DNA of 64,000 nt from Conchocele bisecta (GCA_029237695.1 CM055278.1:71911188-71975187), one strand, 5' to 3'. Positions 22,430-33,924 are shown, counted from the first letter of the stretch. Program-made: numbers and translations. Notes: a model not told the origin generated them from the letters alone.

Positions 22430-23124
22430 TATGCACAGCGTACATGAGTGTATAAGGTAGGCTTAGTCATATATCGATCTTTCGCTTACTTGTAAAAAGA
22501 AGAATTAAAGGTATATCGATGCTTAAGTTGGTGTAAGCGTGTCACCGATATACCAACTGAAGGAAAACATCATTTATTTTAATTAGAAACAATGCAAACC
22601 ATGTGATACCGATACGTTGAAAGAAAAGATAGGCATTTAAATAGTTGAAACCCGGGTATTTAAATGAAATACCGTTTTCACGTGTACTACGAGACAAACA
22701 CTGGCTTATGATCGTTTGTATGCATACCACTGTACAAAACGATCGTTTTCACTGCGTTTTCCATTTGAACCTTCATCAAATCCAGACTGTACTGGGGATG
22801 TGGTGACTCTGTGGATGGAATCAAGACACCAGTTCATTAGTTTAATAGTAACCACTGCGACACGTTTCTTTCCTATATTAGTTGCAAACATATTTTTTCT
22901 TTTATTAGCGCTCAAAATACTCATTATTAATACTAATTGTATAAGCTATCGGGCAGCAATTAGTGCCTGGGCTTAACGTAATTGAATTTAATTGTGCAAC
23001 ACAGATGTTGCCGATATTGAACTTAGTATCAAGAGTTCATACATCTCGTCTAATAGACGGGGATTTTATTGATTGTGCGACTATTGTAGCTCCAGACTAG
23101 GCTGCTGTCCGCGCAATCTGATCA
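22430..23124. other. Gene-free; repeat related to the 1872-2183 segment
   Basis: 22550-22810 contains GTACAAAACGATCGTTTTCA and ATTTAAATAGTTGAAACCCG, related to 1930-2090, 40640-40730 and 43120-43200. No gene motif is seen. Confidence 0.5.
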
Positions 23125-23386
23125 GTAGCATATTTCACAACAATTTAAAAGTATACTTACCTTGCTAAGAACACTTTGAGGGAGAAATTTTAAATTTAAG
23201 GATTTTGGCTGTGATATTGTATTAAATTCAGTATAATAATTTTACATACTTTTAGTCATCAAATATATGCAATCGTTAGTTATACATGTATATGAAATAA
23301 TGCATTTCGGAAAAAATAAATGATTACTCCCTCACAGTATATTTAGTCAGTTAAGTATGCTTAGACATTTTGGTGAAACAGGCTAC
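23125..23386. mobile_element. MITE, GTAGCCTATTTYACC family, diverged copy
   Basis: The ends GTAGCATATTTCACAACAAT and TTTGGTGAAACAGGCTAC are inverted. Internal ACTTTGAGGGAGAAATT and TTACTCCCTCACAGTATA match the family. Confidence 0.75.
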
Positions 23387-23389
23387 AGA

Positions 23390-24560
23390 GCTACGTCGTT
23401 CATTATCTTGTGCTGAACACTATTTCTTGTGCTGAACACTATTTCTGTGACCTCATATGAATTCATGGATTTGTATCAAGTACAGCGACGATTTTATGAA
23501 AGTTCCCAAACGAAACAAATAAAAACGAATAAAAAACGCAGTGAAAACGATCATCTTGTACAACTATATACATACATATTTTGTAACATGTATGTGACTA
23601 GTCTCTTATAATTCTTATTCAGAATGACAATGTACTGTTTACTGTTTTATGTAGCAATATCTTGTGATATTTACATTGATTAGACTTTAATAAACACACA
23701 TATGCATATACATTTTTATCCTTTGTTTTCTCGTGTACGTGAAAACGATATTTTCAACTCGGCTTTCGACTACGTACATGTAAACGACAGTCTTTTCTTT
23801 CAACGCATCTTTATTACATTGTTTTCGTTGTTTTTAATTATAATAATTTGAAAATAATAGCTTTAATTGGCTTAAAAGTAACCAAAACATCATTTTATAA
23901 TTATGAAAACAAAAACCTCCTTGTCAAAACAATGTGTAAACAATAGGAACCAGGAACAAATCCAGATGGCAATAACAATCTTATTATATTGGACACATGT
24001 ACAGTATATGCGACGCTGAATCACACATTATCGCTATATGCATGAAGCTGGGTAGACAGCGCGGGAATGTTTACGATATATGACTAACACAAATCGGACA
24101 TAAAACCATAAAAGCAACATGGGTTTTTATTAAGATTGAACATGACATTAAATACAATTAACTTAAATGTGTTATCATTTATCTAGCTGCTAATTAACCG
24201 AATACGTTCGAACCATGTAGCCATAACATTTACCAGGATAAACGTATCCTGATCAGTCCGAGTGAGTTAAACCTACTTTAGTTAATATTTTACAGAACGA
24301 ATGACGTTACATGACGTTACCAAATGACGTCAAGTAATTGCGCAATGTAAGAAAATCTGTGGGTTTGTTTTAAAGTCAAATGCAGTACATTTTACATGTT
24401 TATAGTAGGAAATGTTACCTGGTGCCTGTAAATAGTACACCAAGCAGGCTAGTGTTTTTTATATGACGTTTGTCAGGCTTGGTTACGAAAACCTCTGAAT
24501 TCCTGCGCGTTTTCTAGCCTTAATTTGTTAAATCCGATATTAAAAGACATAACAAATTAA
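23390..24560. other. Gene-free; 3' flank of the kinase gene
   Basis: 23430-23890 carries the AACGAT/GTTTTCGTTG dispersed repeat. AATAAA lies on the minus strand at 24126-24131, about 440 bp past the kinase stop, and is a possible polyadenylation signal. Three TGACGT words lie at 24302-24332. Confidence 0.45.
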
Positions 24561-24568
24561 TATGGAAT

Positions 24569-27247
24569 TCACAATCTTTCATATTTAACACTTTTCTGAT
24601 ATAGCCCACGTAAAAGTTCGTGAAGCTGTCTGGCATTAATGCTATAGTTCCCGACTGCATGCACAATCTCAGCTACTATGGGTCTTAGTCTTTTCGGATA
24701 GCGTTCTACTTGTAGTAAATGCTGGAAGAATACAAAGTTCGCTCTGAAGAAATTGTACTTGTAGTCGCTGACTTTGTATCTTCCAGCAGAGTCTGTGTGA
24801 TCTTTCTCTACGTGACATTCTGGTTCATCTAGTTGGTTGATCATATGAAAGTCCGTCAGTATTATACGGGGTCCCACCATGAAGAACTGTGTCGACTTGA
24901 AGTCCCCAATGATTAAACGTCCAAGAGGCGAGTTTTCAGCGTAATTAAGGAAGTCTGCAACGTCCACAGCGTATTTTAACATCTGTTGAAAGGTCATCGT
25001 GCTGAATTTTTTAATTGGAGTACCCAACTCATGTACTGCTAACACACCAGGTGGGAATAACTTTCCCGAAATATTCATACCGTTGTGAATGCAATGGCCG
25101 TATATTTTACCAAGCATTGGATGGGAAATACCCTTTAAAATGAACACCTCTTTGAGAAGTTCTACATTTGTTTCTACATAGGATCTGAAATAATTATCAC
25201 AATCGTGTGACGGATAATGCCGGCGCACAGACATCTTCAATACCACATCCTTCCCGAAAAAGTCTGCCTTGTATCCCACTTTGTACAACCCCTCTTCCAT
25301 CTTTGAATATATGTTCAGCAGCTGGATGTTTGAGCAGTCTATTGTGTTTTCTAATAATTCCGAGTCGTTTGTGGAATATGTGCTCTTGCTTGATGATCTT
25401 ATATTTTCACGGGGCGTAAAAAATGTGTTTGTTTTATTACAAAAGACTTTCCATAATACAGCAATCAGGGCATCGAATTCTTCTACGATTTCGTGTAATT
25501 GGGATGCTTTCAATACGGGATTTAATAATTTTACCAATTTGTATGTCTGATTATTTAAATCACGTTGTATATCCAAAATATGTTTGATGTCTTCGTGAGA
25601 TGCATACACTGTGCTATAAATCCGACGCATCTCTATACCGGCTGTATTGTGCTTAATTTCCGTCACGTTCGCAACTTTTATAAGCTGAGCATTTATTATG
25701 GTTGCACTGCCATGTTCAACTACTTTATTATCGCTCTCAGTTCCCCATATATCTGCATCGATGTCATTTGCTGCTGAACCTTCTCGGAAGTGTTCATCTC
25801 TGCCTTTAATACCATTCTGTATACTTGGGACTTTCCGACTATCAGTTGTATGTAATCCAACATCATGCTGAACAAAATCTTCACCATGTTCTTGCTGCCC
25901 GTTACCACTGTCGCCATTGTCAGCTATGCCATTCTCCGTGTCATTGTTCCCATTTTCGTTGTCATCTAACATAGTGTCAACGTCGTTAGCCTTGATGTCG
26001 GTGTCAGTTTTCTCAGATGCAATGCCAGTTGATTTGGTGTCAGTGCCACTTTGCTTAGTGTCGGTATCAGTTTCTTTGGGGTAGGTTTCCGATGACACCG
26101 TTTCAATAGTATTTGATTTGGTGTCAGTGTTAATTGACTTAGTGTCAGTGTCAGTTCCCTCGGAATCAGTAGCAGTCGCCTTTATGGCGGTGTCAACTTG
26201 CTTGGCATCAGTTTCAGTTGACTGCGTTTCAGTGTCATATCCCTTGGTGTCAGTCTCAGTGGAATTGATGTCAACTTCAGTTCCAATGGTGTAGCTTTCA
26301 ATCGACTCAGTGGCATTGTCAGTTGCCTTTGTTTGAGCATCAGTTAACGTGGTGCCAGTGTCCGTTGACTTGGTGTAAAACTCAGTGGCCTCGTTTTCAC
26401 TGTCATTTGTCTTGGTGTCAGTGTCAGTTTGCTTAGTGTCGATTTCAGTTTCTTTGGTGTCAACGTCATTTGACTTGGAGTCAATGTCAGTTTCCTTGGA
26501 GTCAAAGTCAATTGACTTGGTGTCAGTGTCAGTTTCTTTAGTTTCCGTTTCATTTGTATCAGTATCAGTTTCCGTAGTGTCAGTGTCAGTTTCCTCGATG
26601 TCAGTGTTAATTGCCTTGATGTCAGTGCCAGTTTCTTTAGTGTCAGTTTCTGTGGTATTAATATCAGTTTCCTTGATATCAGTGTCTGTGTCCTTGGTGT
26701 CCGTGTGAATTGCCGTGGTGTCAGTGTCAATTTCTCTAGAGTGAGTTTCCTTGGTGTTAAAATAAGTTTTCTTCGTGTCAGTGTCAGTTCCCTTAGTGTC
26801 AGTGTCAGTTAACTCAGTATCAGTGACAGCTTCTTTTGTATCAGTTATTTTGGTGCCAGTGCCAGTTGACGCAGTGTCAGTGTTAGTTGACAAGGTTTCA
26901 GTATCAGTTATTCGGGTGTCAGTATCAGTTGACTCTGTTTCAGTGTCAGTTACAGTGGTGTCAGCTGCATCGACGTCAGTATTAGCTGTATCAGTGTTTG
27001 TATCAGCTGACTCACTGACCGTATCAGCTAACTCGATACCAGTATCACTATCAGATACATCGACGTCTTTTTTATTGTATGTTGTGCTGTATCCCTGTGT
27101 CCCAAACTGCCGATAGTGGTGTCTTGCTAGTTGAATTTGTTTAGTATGTAGGTACACATACGTAGCCACCACCAAAGCAAGTATGCACACGAACGAGGCG
27201 ATGTTGGTACCACATCTTGCCGAACGCAGTATTCGTCTCATCATCAT
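24569..27247 (-). CDS. Membrane-anchored PKDCC/VLK-like divergent kinase with Thr/Asp-rich stalk
   Basis: 892 residues from the ATG at 27245-27247. Three Met codons cluster there, just after a TTTGTTACGTAG acceptor-like site. A basic N-terminus and a hydrophobic anchor at about residues 16-37 (ASFVCILALVVATYVYLHT) predict a type II lumenal or secreted protein. Residues about 60-430 are dominated by imperfect TDTDTK-type hexads. The C-terminal kinase-like domain (about 630-892) has GLYKVGYKADFFGKDVVLKM (likely ATP lysine near 671), LLKEVFILKGISHPMLGKIY, GDFKSTQFFM (near 782, in place of HRDLxxxN) and ILTDFHMI (near 799, in place of DFG). This DF-x-x-x-QF plus TDF pattern is that of secretory tyrosine kinase PKDCC/VLK relatives. 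Substrate and activity are unknown. The usual PKDCC length is near 500 residues, so the stalk is the unusual part. Confidence 0.83.
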   Translation of the reverse strand: MMMRRILRSARCGTNIASFVCILALVVATYVYLHTKQIQLARHHYRQFGTQGYSTTYNKKDVDVSDSDTGIELADTVSESADTNTDTANTDVDAADTTVTDTETESTDTDTRITDTETLSTNTDTASTGTGTKITDTKEAVTDTELTDTDTKGTDTDTKKTYFNTKETHSREIDTDTTAIHTDTKDTDTDIKETDINTTETDTKETGTDIKAINTDIEETDTDTTETDTDTNETETKETDTDTKSIDFDSKETDIDSKSNDVDTKETEIDTKQTDTDTKTNDSENEATEFYTKSTDTGTTLTDAQTKATDNATESIESYTIGTEVDINSTETDTKGYDTETQSTETDAKQVDTAIKATATDSEGTDTDTKSINTDTKSNTIETVSSETYPKETDTDTKQSGTDTKSTGIASEKTDTDIKANDVDTMLDDNENGNNDTENGIADNGDSGNGQQEHGEDFVQHDVGLHTTDSRKVPSIQNGIKGRDEHFREGSAANDIDADIWGTESDNKVVEHGSATIINAQLIKVANVTEIKHNTAGIEMRRIYSTVYASHEDIKHILDIQRDLNNQTYKLVKLLNPVLKASQLHEIVEEFDALIAVLWKVFCNKTNTFFTPRENIRSSSKSTYSTNDSELLENTIDCSNIQLLNIYSKMEEGLYKVGYKADFFGKDVVLKMSVRRHYPSHDCDNYFRSYVETNVELLKEVFILKGISHPMLGKIYGHCIHNGMNISGKLFPPGVLAVHELGTPIKKFSTMTFQQMLKYAVDVADFLNYAENSPLGRLIIGDFKSTQFFMVGPRIILTDFHMINQLDEPECHVEKDHTDSAGRYKVSDYKYNFFRANFVFFQHLLQVERYPKRLRPIVAEIVHAVGNYSINARQLHELLRGLYQKSVKYERL
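25990..27060 (-). repeat. In-frame 18 bp (6-residue) coding repeat of the kinase stalk
   Basis: The plus strand shows dozens of GTGTCAGTGTCAGTTT-like units at 18 or 9 bp spacing. On the minus strand they encode TDTDTK, TETDTK and similar repeats. The periodicity keeps antisense frames open as well (Val/Ser repeats at 26385-26708 and 26775-27116), which are artefacts. Confidence 0.95.
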
Positions 27248-27379
27248 TGAATCTACGTAACAAACAATGTCTGTCAAACTATATTCTACCAATCTGTAAT
27301 TTAAAAAAATGCACTAAGTCCACGGATATATTATCACTGTAAAAACAAAATTTTGTAGGATAATATCATTGTTTATCAA

Positions 27380-27855
27380 ACATTAAGAAAGAGCCTTATT
27401 TATACTTCGTTAAAATTGGTCGGATATTGATTTTAATGCGAAAACAAGTCCGCTTGTTAAATCCCCATAGACATATTCACAGAGTGAAGATGTCAATGGG
27501 GATTTAACATTGAACTATATTTCTAATTGCAGAAATAGTTCACCGATTTTCAATTTTAACTTTTGTTTTTTTAGTTAGATAATTTCCAAGTTATATATCC
27601 GGATTTCAGTGTCAATTTCAAAACTTCGTCGTTTTTCGACTCCTCCTGCAGCTCCTCCAGCTCTTTCCCCTCATGTTAAATTCCCATAGCGAAATCATTT
27701 TACGTAATACAATCAAAATTGACCAAATTGTGAGACATAACATGATGGCTCATTCTTACATTTTGCTAAAATTAAATTTTATCGAACAAAAGGTGTTTAC
27801 ATTGTGGATATACCCGTACATTTCAAGTTGGGCAGATTTCGTGAAACAGACAGTA
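27380..27855. mobile_element. Foldback element, GTTTCACGAAA family, degraded copy
   Basis: It contains AAATCCCCATAGACATATTC with its mirror (27455-27510), CTCCTCCAGCTCTTTCCCC, and an outer right end GGGCAGATTTCGTGAAACAG at 27831-27850. Related elements are 30180-30685, 33731-35337 and 38300-38560. Confidence 0.7.
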
Positions 27856-28269
27856 AGTTGCAGCACATATCAGAGTTTCATTCAACGTAGTTTATTTTCA
27901 CGACTGGGTATGAACTACGTTGCGTGGTACACTGTTTTATATCAATTCGATTGTCGCTATTAAGTGTGTGTACATGTAATACTATGTCCACTATGCTTTA
28001 GATAACAGATGTGTTTTGCGCTTCCAAATTCAAATGTCCGTCTGACAATAAATTTGCACAATTAGGCTGGACTGTTCTAGTATCGTTCAGACTCACCTAC
28101 TATTTAAATAATAACATGCTAATCTCGTTTGATAACAAGGTAATCGCATAGGGCTCGGAAACGGTAGGAATTCCGAGGTTCATCGAGGAATTCATACTGT
28201 TTCCGATCAGAAAGTGCAGAAAATCACAATGTGTTACTGATCAGAGTATATTTGGTTCATGAGCAGCTG

Positions 28270-28705
28270 TTTGACCATGGCTGTAGACAATGCTCATTTC
28301 GGGGCCAATCGAACACCTACGTAATGCATGTGTCTAATGAATTTACTAGAATGCTCCATTACGTCACCAGATTAGTTCACAACGCTCGCACTGAAATTTT
28401 GAAATTGATGCTGCTGCATCGCGCGACGTATACGGCGGCCACGGAATATGTATATGTAAATCAGCTGTTTGAATAAAACGGGTTATCAAAGCAGCGAAAG
28501 TAACTGCATATATGCTGAAATTACACGATATTTCCGACGGAAATGTAACAATAACGTTCGACCATGTCCATTTGTGGGTAAACGTTTGCCGTGTCACTCG
28601 GGACCTGTTTGAACCCGCGGTCTGCGGCCTTGTGGTTCAAACAGTTCCGTCGTGCCACGGCAAACGTTTACCCACGGCTGGTCATGGTCGAACCTTATAT
28701 CTATT
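28270..28705. repeat. Dispersed repeat with terminal palindrome (copy 1)
   Basis: This matches 41310-41690 in the same orientation through AATGCTCATTTCGGGGCCAA, CCATTACGTCACCAGA and AATCAGCTGTTTGAAT. Its last 160 bp fold back: GGGTAAACGTTTGCC at 28577 pairs with GGCAAACGTTTACCC at 28660, with GTTTGAACCCGCGG inside. Two open frames (77-81 codons) across it are not gene-like. Confidence 0.8.
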
Positions 28706-28709
28706 CATG

Positions 28710-29464
28710 TAATTCATCGAAGACTGCATGTACCTACAGCATTATGACACTGTATATATGACCGATATATTATCACATTGCCATAGGCGCAACTATTATA
28801 ATAATGTATCTTGAAATGTTTCAGACACATGCAAATCTTGGTGTAGTCATTGTGACACTAATCAATAACATTGGTGGGTGCAGCAGCACAATTGATACAT
28901 GATATTCCTGTAGTTCATATCATTAGTTTGATTGTGTTCATGTCTATTCATTATAAATACCAATTTGTGCATGTCTCCTTCCTTTCAATTGCCGACTCTT
29001 GTTTGATTAACATACATATTTGTTAGGAAAGTAACTACATTGGTAGAACCTGTGGCCCAAACCTATTGTACATTGAAAACAATAAACAATGTTTAAACTA
29101 TATGCCAGGTTGTGTGCTTACAAGTCTAATTTTATTTACATTAATTGAATGAACTACTTGTATTATTTCTCTTGGTCGCAGGTACATGTACCGGTATAGA
29201 TTATACATGCAAACGAAATATTTTTTATTGTGAGAAAAGAAAGAGATTGTCAGGAGTACATTAAAGACAGGTACAAGAAAGGAAGCTCACGTTCTTTACA
29301 CATTATTATTTTTAAAAAGGTGAACTGGTTTCATATTTATGTTATTGCTCACATGGCCTGACCTAATCCGCTGAAATGTATTTGATCAGTACAGTGTTTC
29401 TGTGACAGAATGGCGCCACCGAATGCTTGTCTATACCTACAATTGTCGCCATAAAATCGCACCT
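28710..29464. other. No recognisable gene
   Basis: AT-rich intergenic DNA with no motif or repeat that I can name. Confidence 0.5.
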
Positions 29465-29743
29465 GTAGCCCATTTCACCAACATTGCAAAGTATACTTAT
29501 CTAGCAAATTATACTTTCAGGGAGAAATGTTCAATTATGCTTAATTTATTACATTATCACAGCCATCTTGGCTGTGATAATGTAATACATTCAGTATAAT
29601 AATTCTGCATACTTTTAATCATCAAATATATGCAGTAGTTTGTTCTATATGAACTTATGCATTTTGGGAAAAATAAATGATTACTCCCTCAAAGTATACT
29701 TTGCTAGATATGTATACTTTGCAATTTTGATGAAATGGGCTAC
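29465..29743. mobile_element. MITE, GTAGCCTATTTYACC family, well-preserved copy
   Basis: GTAGCCCATTTCACCAACAT at the left mirrors TTTTGATGAAATGGGCTAC at the right. The central hairpin is CACAGCCATCTTGGCTGTG. Confidence 0.85.
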
Positions 29744-30179
29744 TGGTCTTACCATGATAAGTATATCTGCAGTGTGATCGTACTATTAATGTAAATTAAA
29801 CAGCTAATACAGACACTGGATGCGCTATTTTCATCATTACGCTTTGAAAATCATAACGACTACATATCAATATGCTCTTACGTTTCGTTAGAAGACTGGA
29901 TAATATATTATATAATACCAATACTCACGTTAATCTGTGAAGTAGCTCCTTAACATTTCTCGCACTTAGTAATGTCATACGCGCGCCGGCACAGTGTAAT
30001 TCTGAATAGACCAATTATTGTTGACTTGTGTACTGTCTACTCAATATTCGTACACTGAATATTCATTACTGCGCAACCGCCTACGTTAATCTTGCCTGGA
30101 ATATCAACGTGTCTTAGCATCGATTGGCAATGTCAATTCGTAATCAAGCAACTTGATTGACTAAGCCTGAGCTGAAAAA
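29744..30179. other. No recognisable gene
   Basis: It contains GACACTGGATGCGCTATTTT at about 29813, which also occurs at 32624 between the two palindromes of another element. No gene was found. Confidence 0.45.
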
Positions 30180-30685
30180 AAACGATCCTTTTTTCGATAA
30201 TATTTAATTATAGCAAGATTAAAAAATGAGCCTTCTTTTTATTTCGTGAAATTTGGTCAAATATTGATTTTATTGGGGAAAAAACAATGTCCACATGGTA
30301 AATTCCCATAGACACCTTCACAGAGTCATAGATTTAACATGGGGAATTATTTCTAATTTCAGAAATAGTGGACAATTTTCAAAATGTAAATTTTGTTTCT
30401 TAGTAGGATTATTTACAAGCTATCTAGCTACATGTCAGAATCAATTCCCAACAGTTTCGTTTTTCGACTCCTCCTCCAGGTTCTCTAGCTCTTTTTTTCG
30501 CATGGTAAATTCCCATAGAGAACTCATTTTTCGTAATAAATTAAATATTTGATAAAATGTCACGAAATAAAAAGAAGACTCATTCTTAAAATTTTGATAA
30601 AATTTAATATTATGAAAAATATTGTACTTGCAACTGTTTATACTGGCCGTAAAATTTGGGCAGGTTTCGTGAAACAGACAGTAGT
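30180..30685. mobile_element. Foldback element, GTTTCACGAAA family, shorter copy
   Basis: GAGCCTTCTTTTTATTTCGT on the left mirrors ACGAAATAAAAAGAAGACTC on the right. The right terminus GGGCAGGTTTCGTGAAACAG is at 30659-30678. The interior has the Pro/Leu-codon-like CTCCTCCAGGTTCTCTAGCT block seen in its relatives. Confidence 0.75.
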
Positions 30686-30921
30686 CAAACTAATATGCTT
30701 TATGTAGGGTCCAATTTGCATTATGTATTGTTCTAATGTAGTATTATAAGCTTAATACACTGTGCTATTGGACAGTGAACGCATATGTAGGCAATAAAGG
30801 TATTTACATATTAACCAATAACGGAAATTAGTTGATACTCGTAGAATATGAAAATCGGTCCATAAATTTCAGATAATTTTAAAAAATATATTTTTAGCCC
30901 ATATGAAAATTGGTCCTAATG

Positions 30922-31288
30922 TACGGAGCCCCGCAGGGGACGTAGAATTCTTTTTTTTTTAATTCGTTCCCACGAAATACAATTCGTTAACACGAAATAA
31001 CAATTCGTTAACACGAAATAACAATTCGTTCCCTCAATTTAATAATTCGTTCTCACGAAATAACAATTCGAGGGAACGACTTGTTGAATTGAGGGAACGA
31101 ATTGTCATTTTGTGGGAACGAAATGTTAATTCGAGGGAACGAATTGCCATTTCTTGGGAACGAATTGTTAATTCGAGGGATAGAGTTGTTAATACGAGGG
31201 AACGAATTGTTAAACTGAGGGAACGAATCATTATTTCGTGGGAACAAATTAATACAAAAAAATCCATGTCCCCTTCGGGGCTCCATAC
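30922..31288. mobile_element. Small TIR element filled with a palindromic minisatellite
   Basis: Left TIR GTACGGAGCCCCGCAGGGGA and right TIR TCCCCTTCGGGGCTCCATAC are inverted copies. TAAT occurs directly outside both ends (30918-30921 and 31289-31292), a likely target duplication. The interior is about 14 variants of AACGAATTGTTATTTCG-like units. Those on the left run in the opposite sense to those on the right. Confidence 0.85.
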
Positions 31289-31292
31289 TAAT

Positions 31293-32260
31293 GAGCCACC
31301 TTATTTATTAACACATAAAATATGCACGCTGTTTGCGCAGGTCGCTAGATAACTATCTAAAAAATACCTCTGATATGGAATCGCTTTCCTCGCTCAAACG
31401 CCGTTGTTTCGCTGACAGCGATTCTGGCAAAATACGATAGTTTCCGTAAATGACGTAGGCAGCTGGCGGAAAATTCAAATGACGATCGAAATTACATTCC
31501 GCACGTGCTACTACAATTCAGTCACATTTTGACGTTGCTTGCAGAACGATTGGCTAGCTTTCGAAAACGATTGTCATTATCAAACGGATAATGTAGGTCC
31601 CAGACCCGGAACGAAAAGGAAAGATAAGGAAAAATTATTGTTTGTTATTTATTTATTATTTATTAATTTACTAACCCCAGTCAGTGAACCAGGTCAGTTA
31701 AATCGATGATACATTGTATCTTGCTCACCTGGGACTGAACGGGCTAAATTGTGGCTATGACCACAGGTGTTTGAACAGATGGTAATTCATTTGCTGCCAT
31801 GTGAGTATGTTGGTGGATTTGGGCGGATTTCTTTGATTTTTGGTAAGTTACATAGATTTGTGCAACTACTATTGCTCAATCATTACACACGACATAAATC
31901 GTCAAATATCTACACGTTCACCGTTCCGTTTCGTTCATTCATTCGGCTTATAGTAGTCGTTATGATTTCCAATGTGGGAATAGGCTAGAACACCGTCCAT
32001 ACCCGGTTCACCGTTCCGAACTTTCGGACACCTTTTATACTGTCAACTGAATTACGGTACTTATATGTGTAATTCGAGGGACGTAATGTGTATGTTGGTG
32101 ACAATGCACCCACCACCAAAGATAACGAAATAATCCATAAACCACCGAAATAAGAACCGTTCTTCAAGAACTGTGGTTGTGAATGGAACAATAGTGCTTA
32201 CAATGCACGTGTGTTGTGACTAGTGTAGATTCAGATCAGCCTGTGCAGCTGCACAGTCTA
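31293..32260. other. No recognisable gene
   Basis: Intergenic. A scrap of the GTGGCTGTGACTGG MITE core lies at 32225-32262 (CAGATCAGCCTGTGCAGCTG). Confidence 0.5.
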
Positions 32261-33102
32261 ATAATTCCAGCACAAACATATTTACACAATTCCCTAACAT
32301 TTTATTGGCCCGTAGCAAGTCTCTGTCCAAAATTTATATCCCAGTAAACTCCCACGTCGAACTACTTTTCGTAACCGTGAGGCGCAGTTAAAGTAATTCT
32401 TAAGAAAACGGAAAACAAAAACAATTCTTTATGAATTTATTTAAAATGCTGGAATTATAAGGAATGAATGGCATTTTTGTGGAATTTATCGGGGATATAA
32501 ACTTGGAAAAATCGCGGGAATACTGGACGAGGCCTTCCGGCCTTCGTCCAGTATTCCCGCGACTTTTCCAAGTTTATACCCCGATAAATTCCACAAAAAG
32601 GCCATTCATTCCTATAATACAGACACTGGATGCGCTATTTTCAGCATTACGCATTGGAAATCATAACGACTACTACAAGTATGTCCGAGGTATTCGGCGT
32701 GCTATTTTTGCTTTGACCATGTGTATGTCTTCATCAAAACAATATTATAGGAATGAATGGCCTTATTGTGGAATTTATCGGGGTATAAACTTGGAAAAGT
32801 CGCGGGAATACTGGACGAAGGCCGGAAGGCCTCGTCCAGTATTCCCGCGACTTTTCCAAGTTTATATCCCCGATAAATTCCACAAAAAGGCGATTCATTC
32901 CTTATAATTCCAGGATTTTAAATAAATTCATTAATAAAATGTGTTTATTTTCCGTTTTCTTAAGAATTATTTTAACTGCGCCTGACGGTTACGGAAAGTA
33001 GTTCGGCATGGGAGTTTACTGGGACATAAATTTTGGACAGAGACTTGCTACGGACCAATCAAATGTTAGGGAATTGTGTAAATATGTTTGTGCTGGAATT
33101 AT
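32261..33102. mobile_element. Complete foldback element with two internal palindromes
   Basis: The outer arms (about 200 bp each) are inverted copies starting ATAATTCCAGCACAAACATA and ending TGCTGGAATTAT. Inside lie two near-perfect palindromes, 32461-32612 and about 32748-32906. Both have TAAACTTGGAAAAATCGCGG-type arms and GGACGAGGCCTTCCGGCCTT-type centres. Half copies are at 38634-38974 (right half) and 49047-49403 (left half). No transposase is encoded; the 147-codon frame at 32464-32907 is palindrome artefact. Confidence 0.88.
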
Positions 33103-33109
33103 ACTAGTA

Positions 33110-33560
33110 ATGAAAATGAGCAGGTATAACCCTCTTAACTTTTTGCTCAACATCAGGAATAGGGAATCCAAAATGGCCGCCACTTGATATTTTATCAAAA
33201 TCGTATTACCTGTCATATGATATATTTTAAGGTTTAACCAAGGTGTTATGGTCAACGATATCGTTTTATGAATTTAGTCCCATGTCACTATATGCTAGAT
33301 AATTTGAAAATTCAAGATGGCCGCCATAACAAATGTGTCGAAAATATGTCAAAATTACGATTTTATTCACATTCGAAGTGATTGGCAGATACATGTAGCC
33401 AACGTGGATGTCAGCACTAAAGCAATCATCAGAAGAGGTATAACCATCTAGCTTCGTAGCATAGAATTGTAAATAAAGAATCCAAGATGGCCGACATTCC
33501 ATGTTTTATGACAATCACATTAACTTACCAACATGATTTAGAACACATAACAAAATATCG
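33110..33560. repeat. Degenerate tandem repeat with AAGATGGCCGCC motif
   Basis: Three diverged units of about 150-170 bp each carry an AAAATGGCCGCC or CAAGATGGCCGCC word (about 33172, 33315, 33481). The spacing between them is AT-rich. This motif is a common mollusc repeat signature. No coding frame was recognised. Confidence 0.55.
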
Positions 33561-33924
33561 GATCGTGTTATCATTTTTGTCTTTCATACTGTATTTATCA
33601 TAAGTACCATATACATGTATAAGAAGTATTTACACATTACACCATATCAGTGTATGTTTATGATGTAGCTACATTAAGACTATACTCCTGGACACCATAT
33701 TGGCGTTGGCGCAGTATGCGAATACGTAATTATAGTTTGTTTCACGAAAGCTGCCCAAATTTTACGACCATATAAACAATTAAAAAACCATATTTTTTTG
33801 GATAATATTAAATTAAAGGAAAATTTAAGAATGAGCCTTCTTTTTATTTCGTGCAATTTGGTCAAATATTGATTCTAATGCACCGAAACTAGAAAGCACG
33901 CATCTGATTGGTCAATTGAAATCA

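Noticed and set aside
26385..27116. Plus-strand Val/Ser-repeat open frames
   Set aside because: They are antisense shadows of the TDTDTK coding repeat, kept open by its 18 bp period.
31034..31286. Short repetitive peptides with Phe-Arg-Asn or Leu-Thr-Ile-Arg-Ser repeats
   Set aside because: They are translations of the 20 bp minisatellite inside a TIR element.
32464..32907. 147-codon open frame
   Set aside because: It lies across two palindromes of a foldback element and repeats itself; there is no protein motif.
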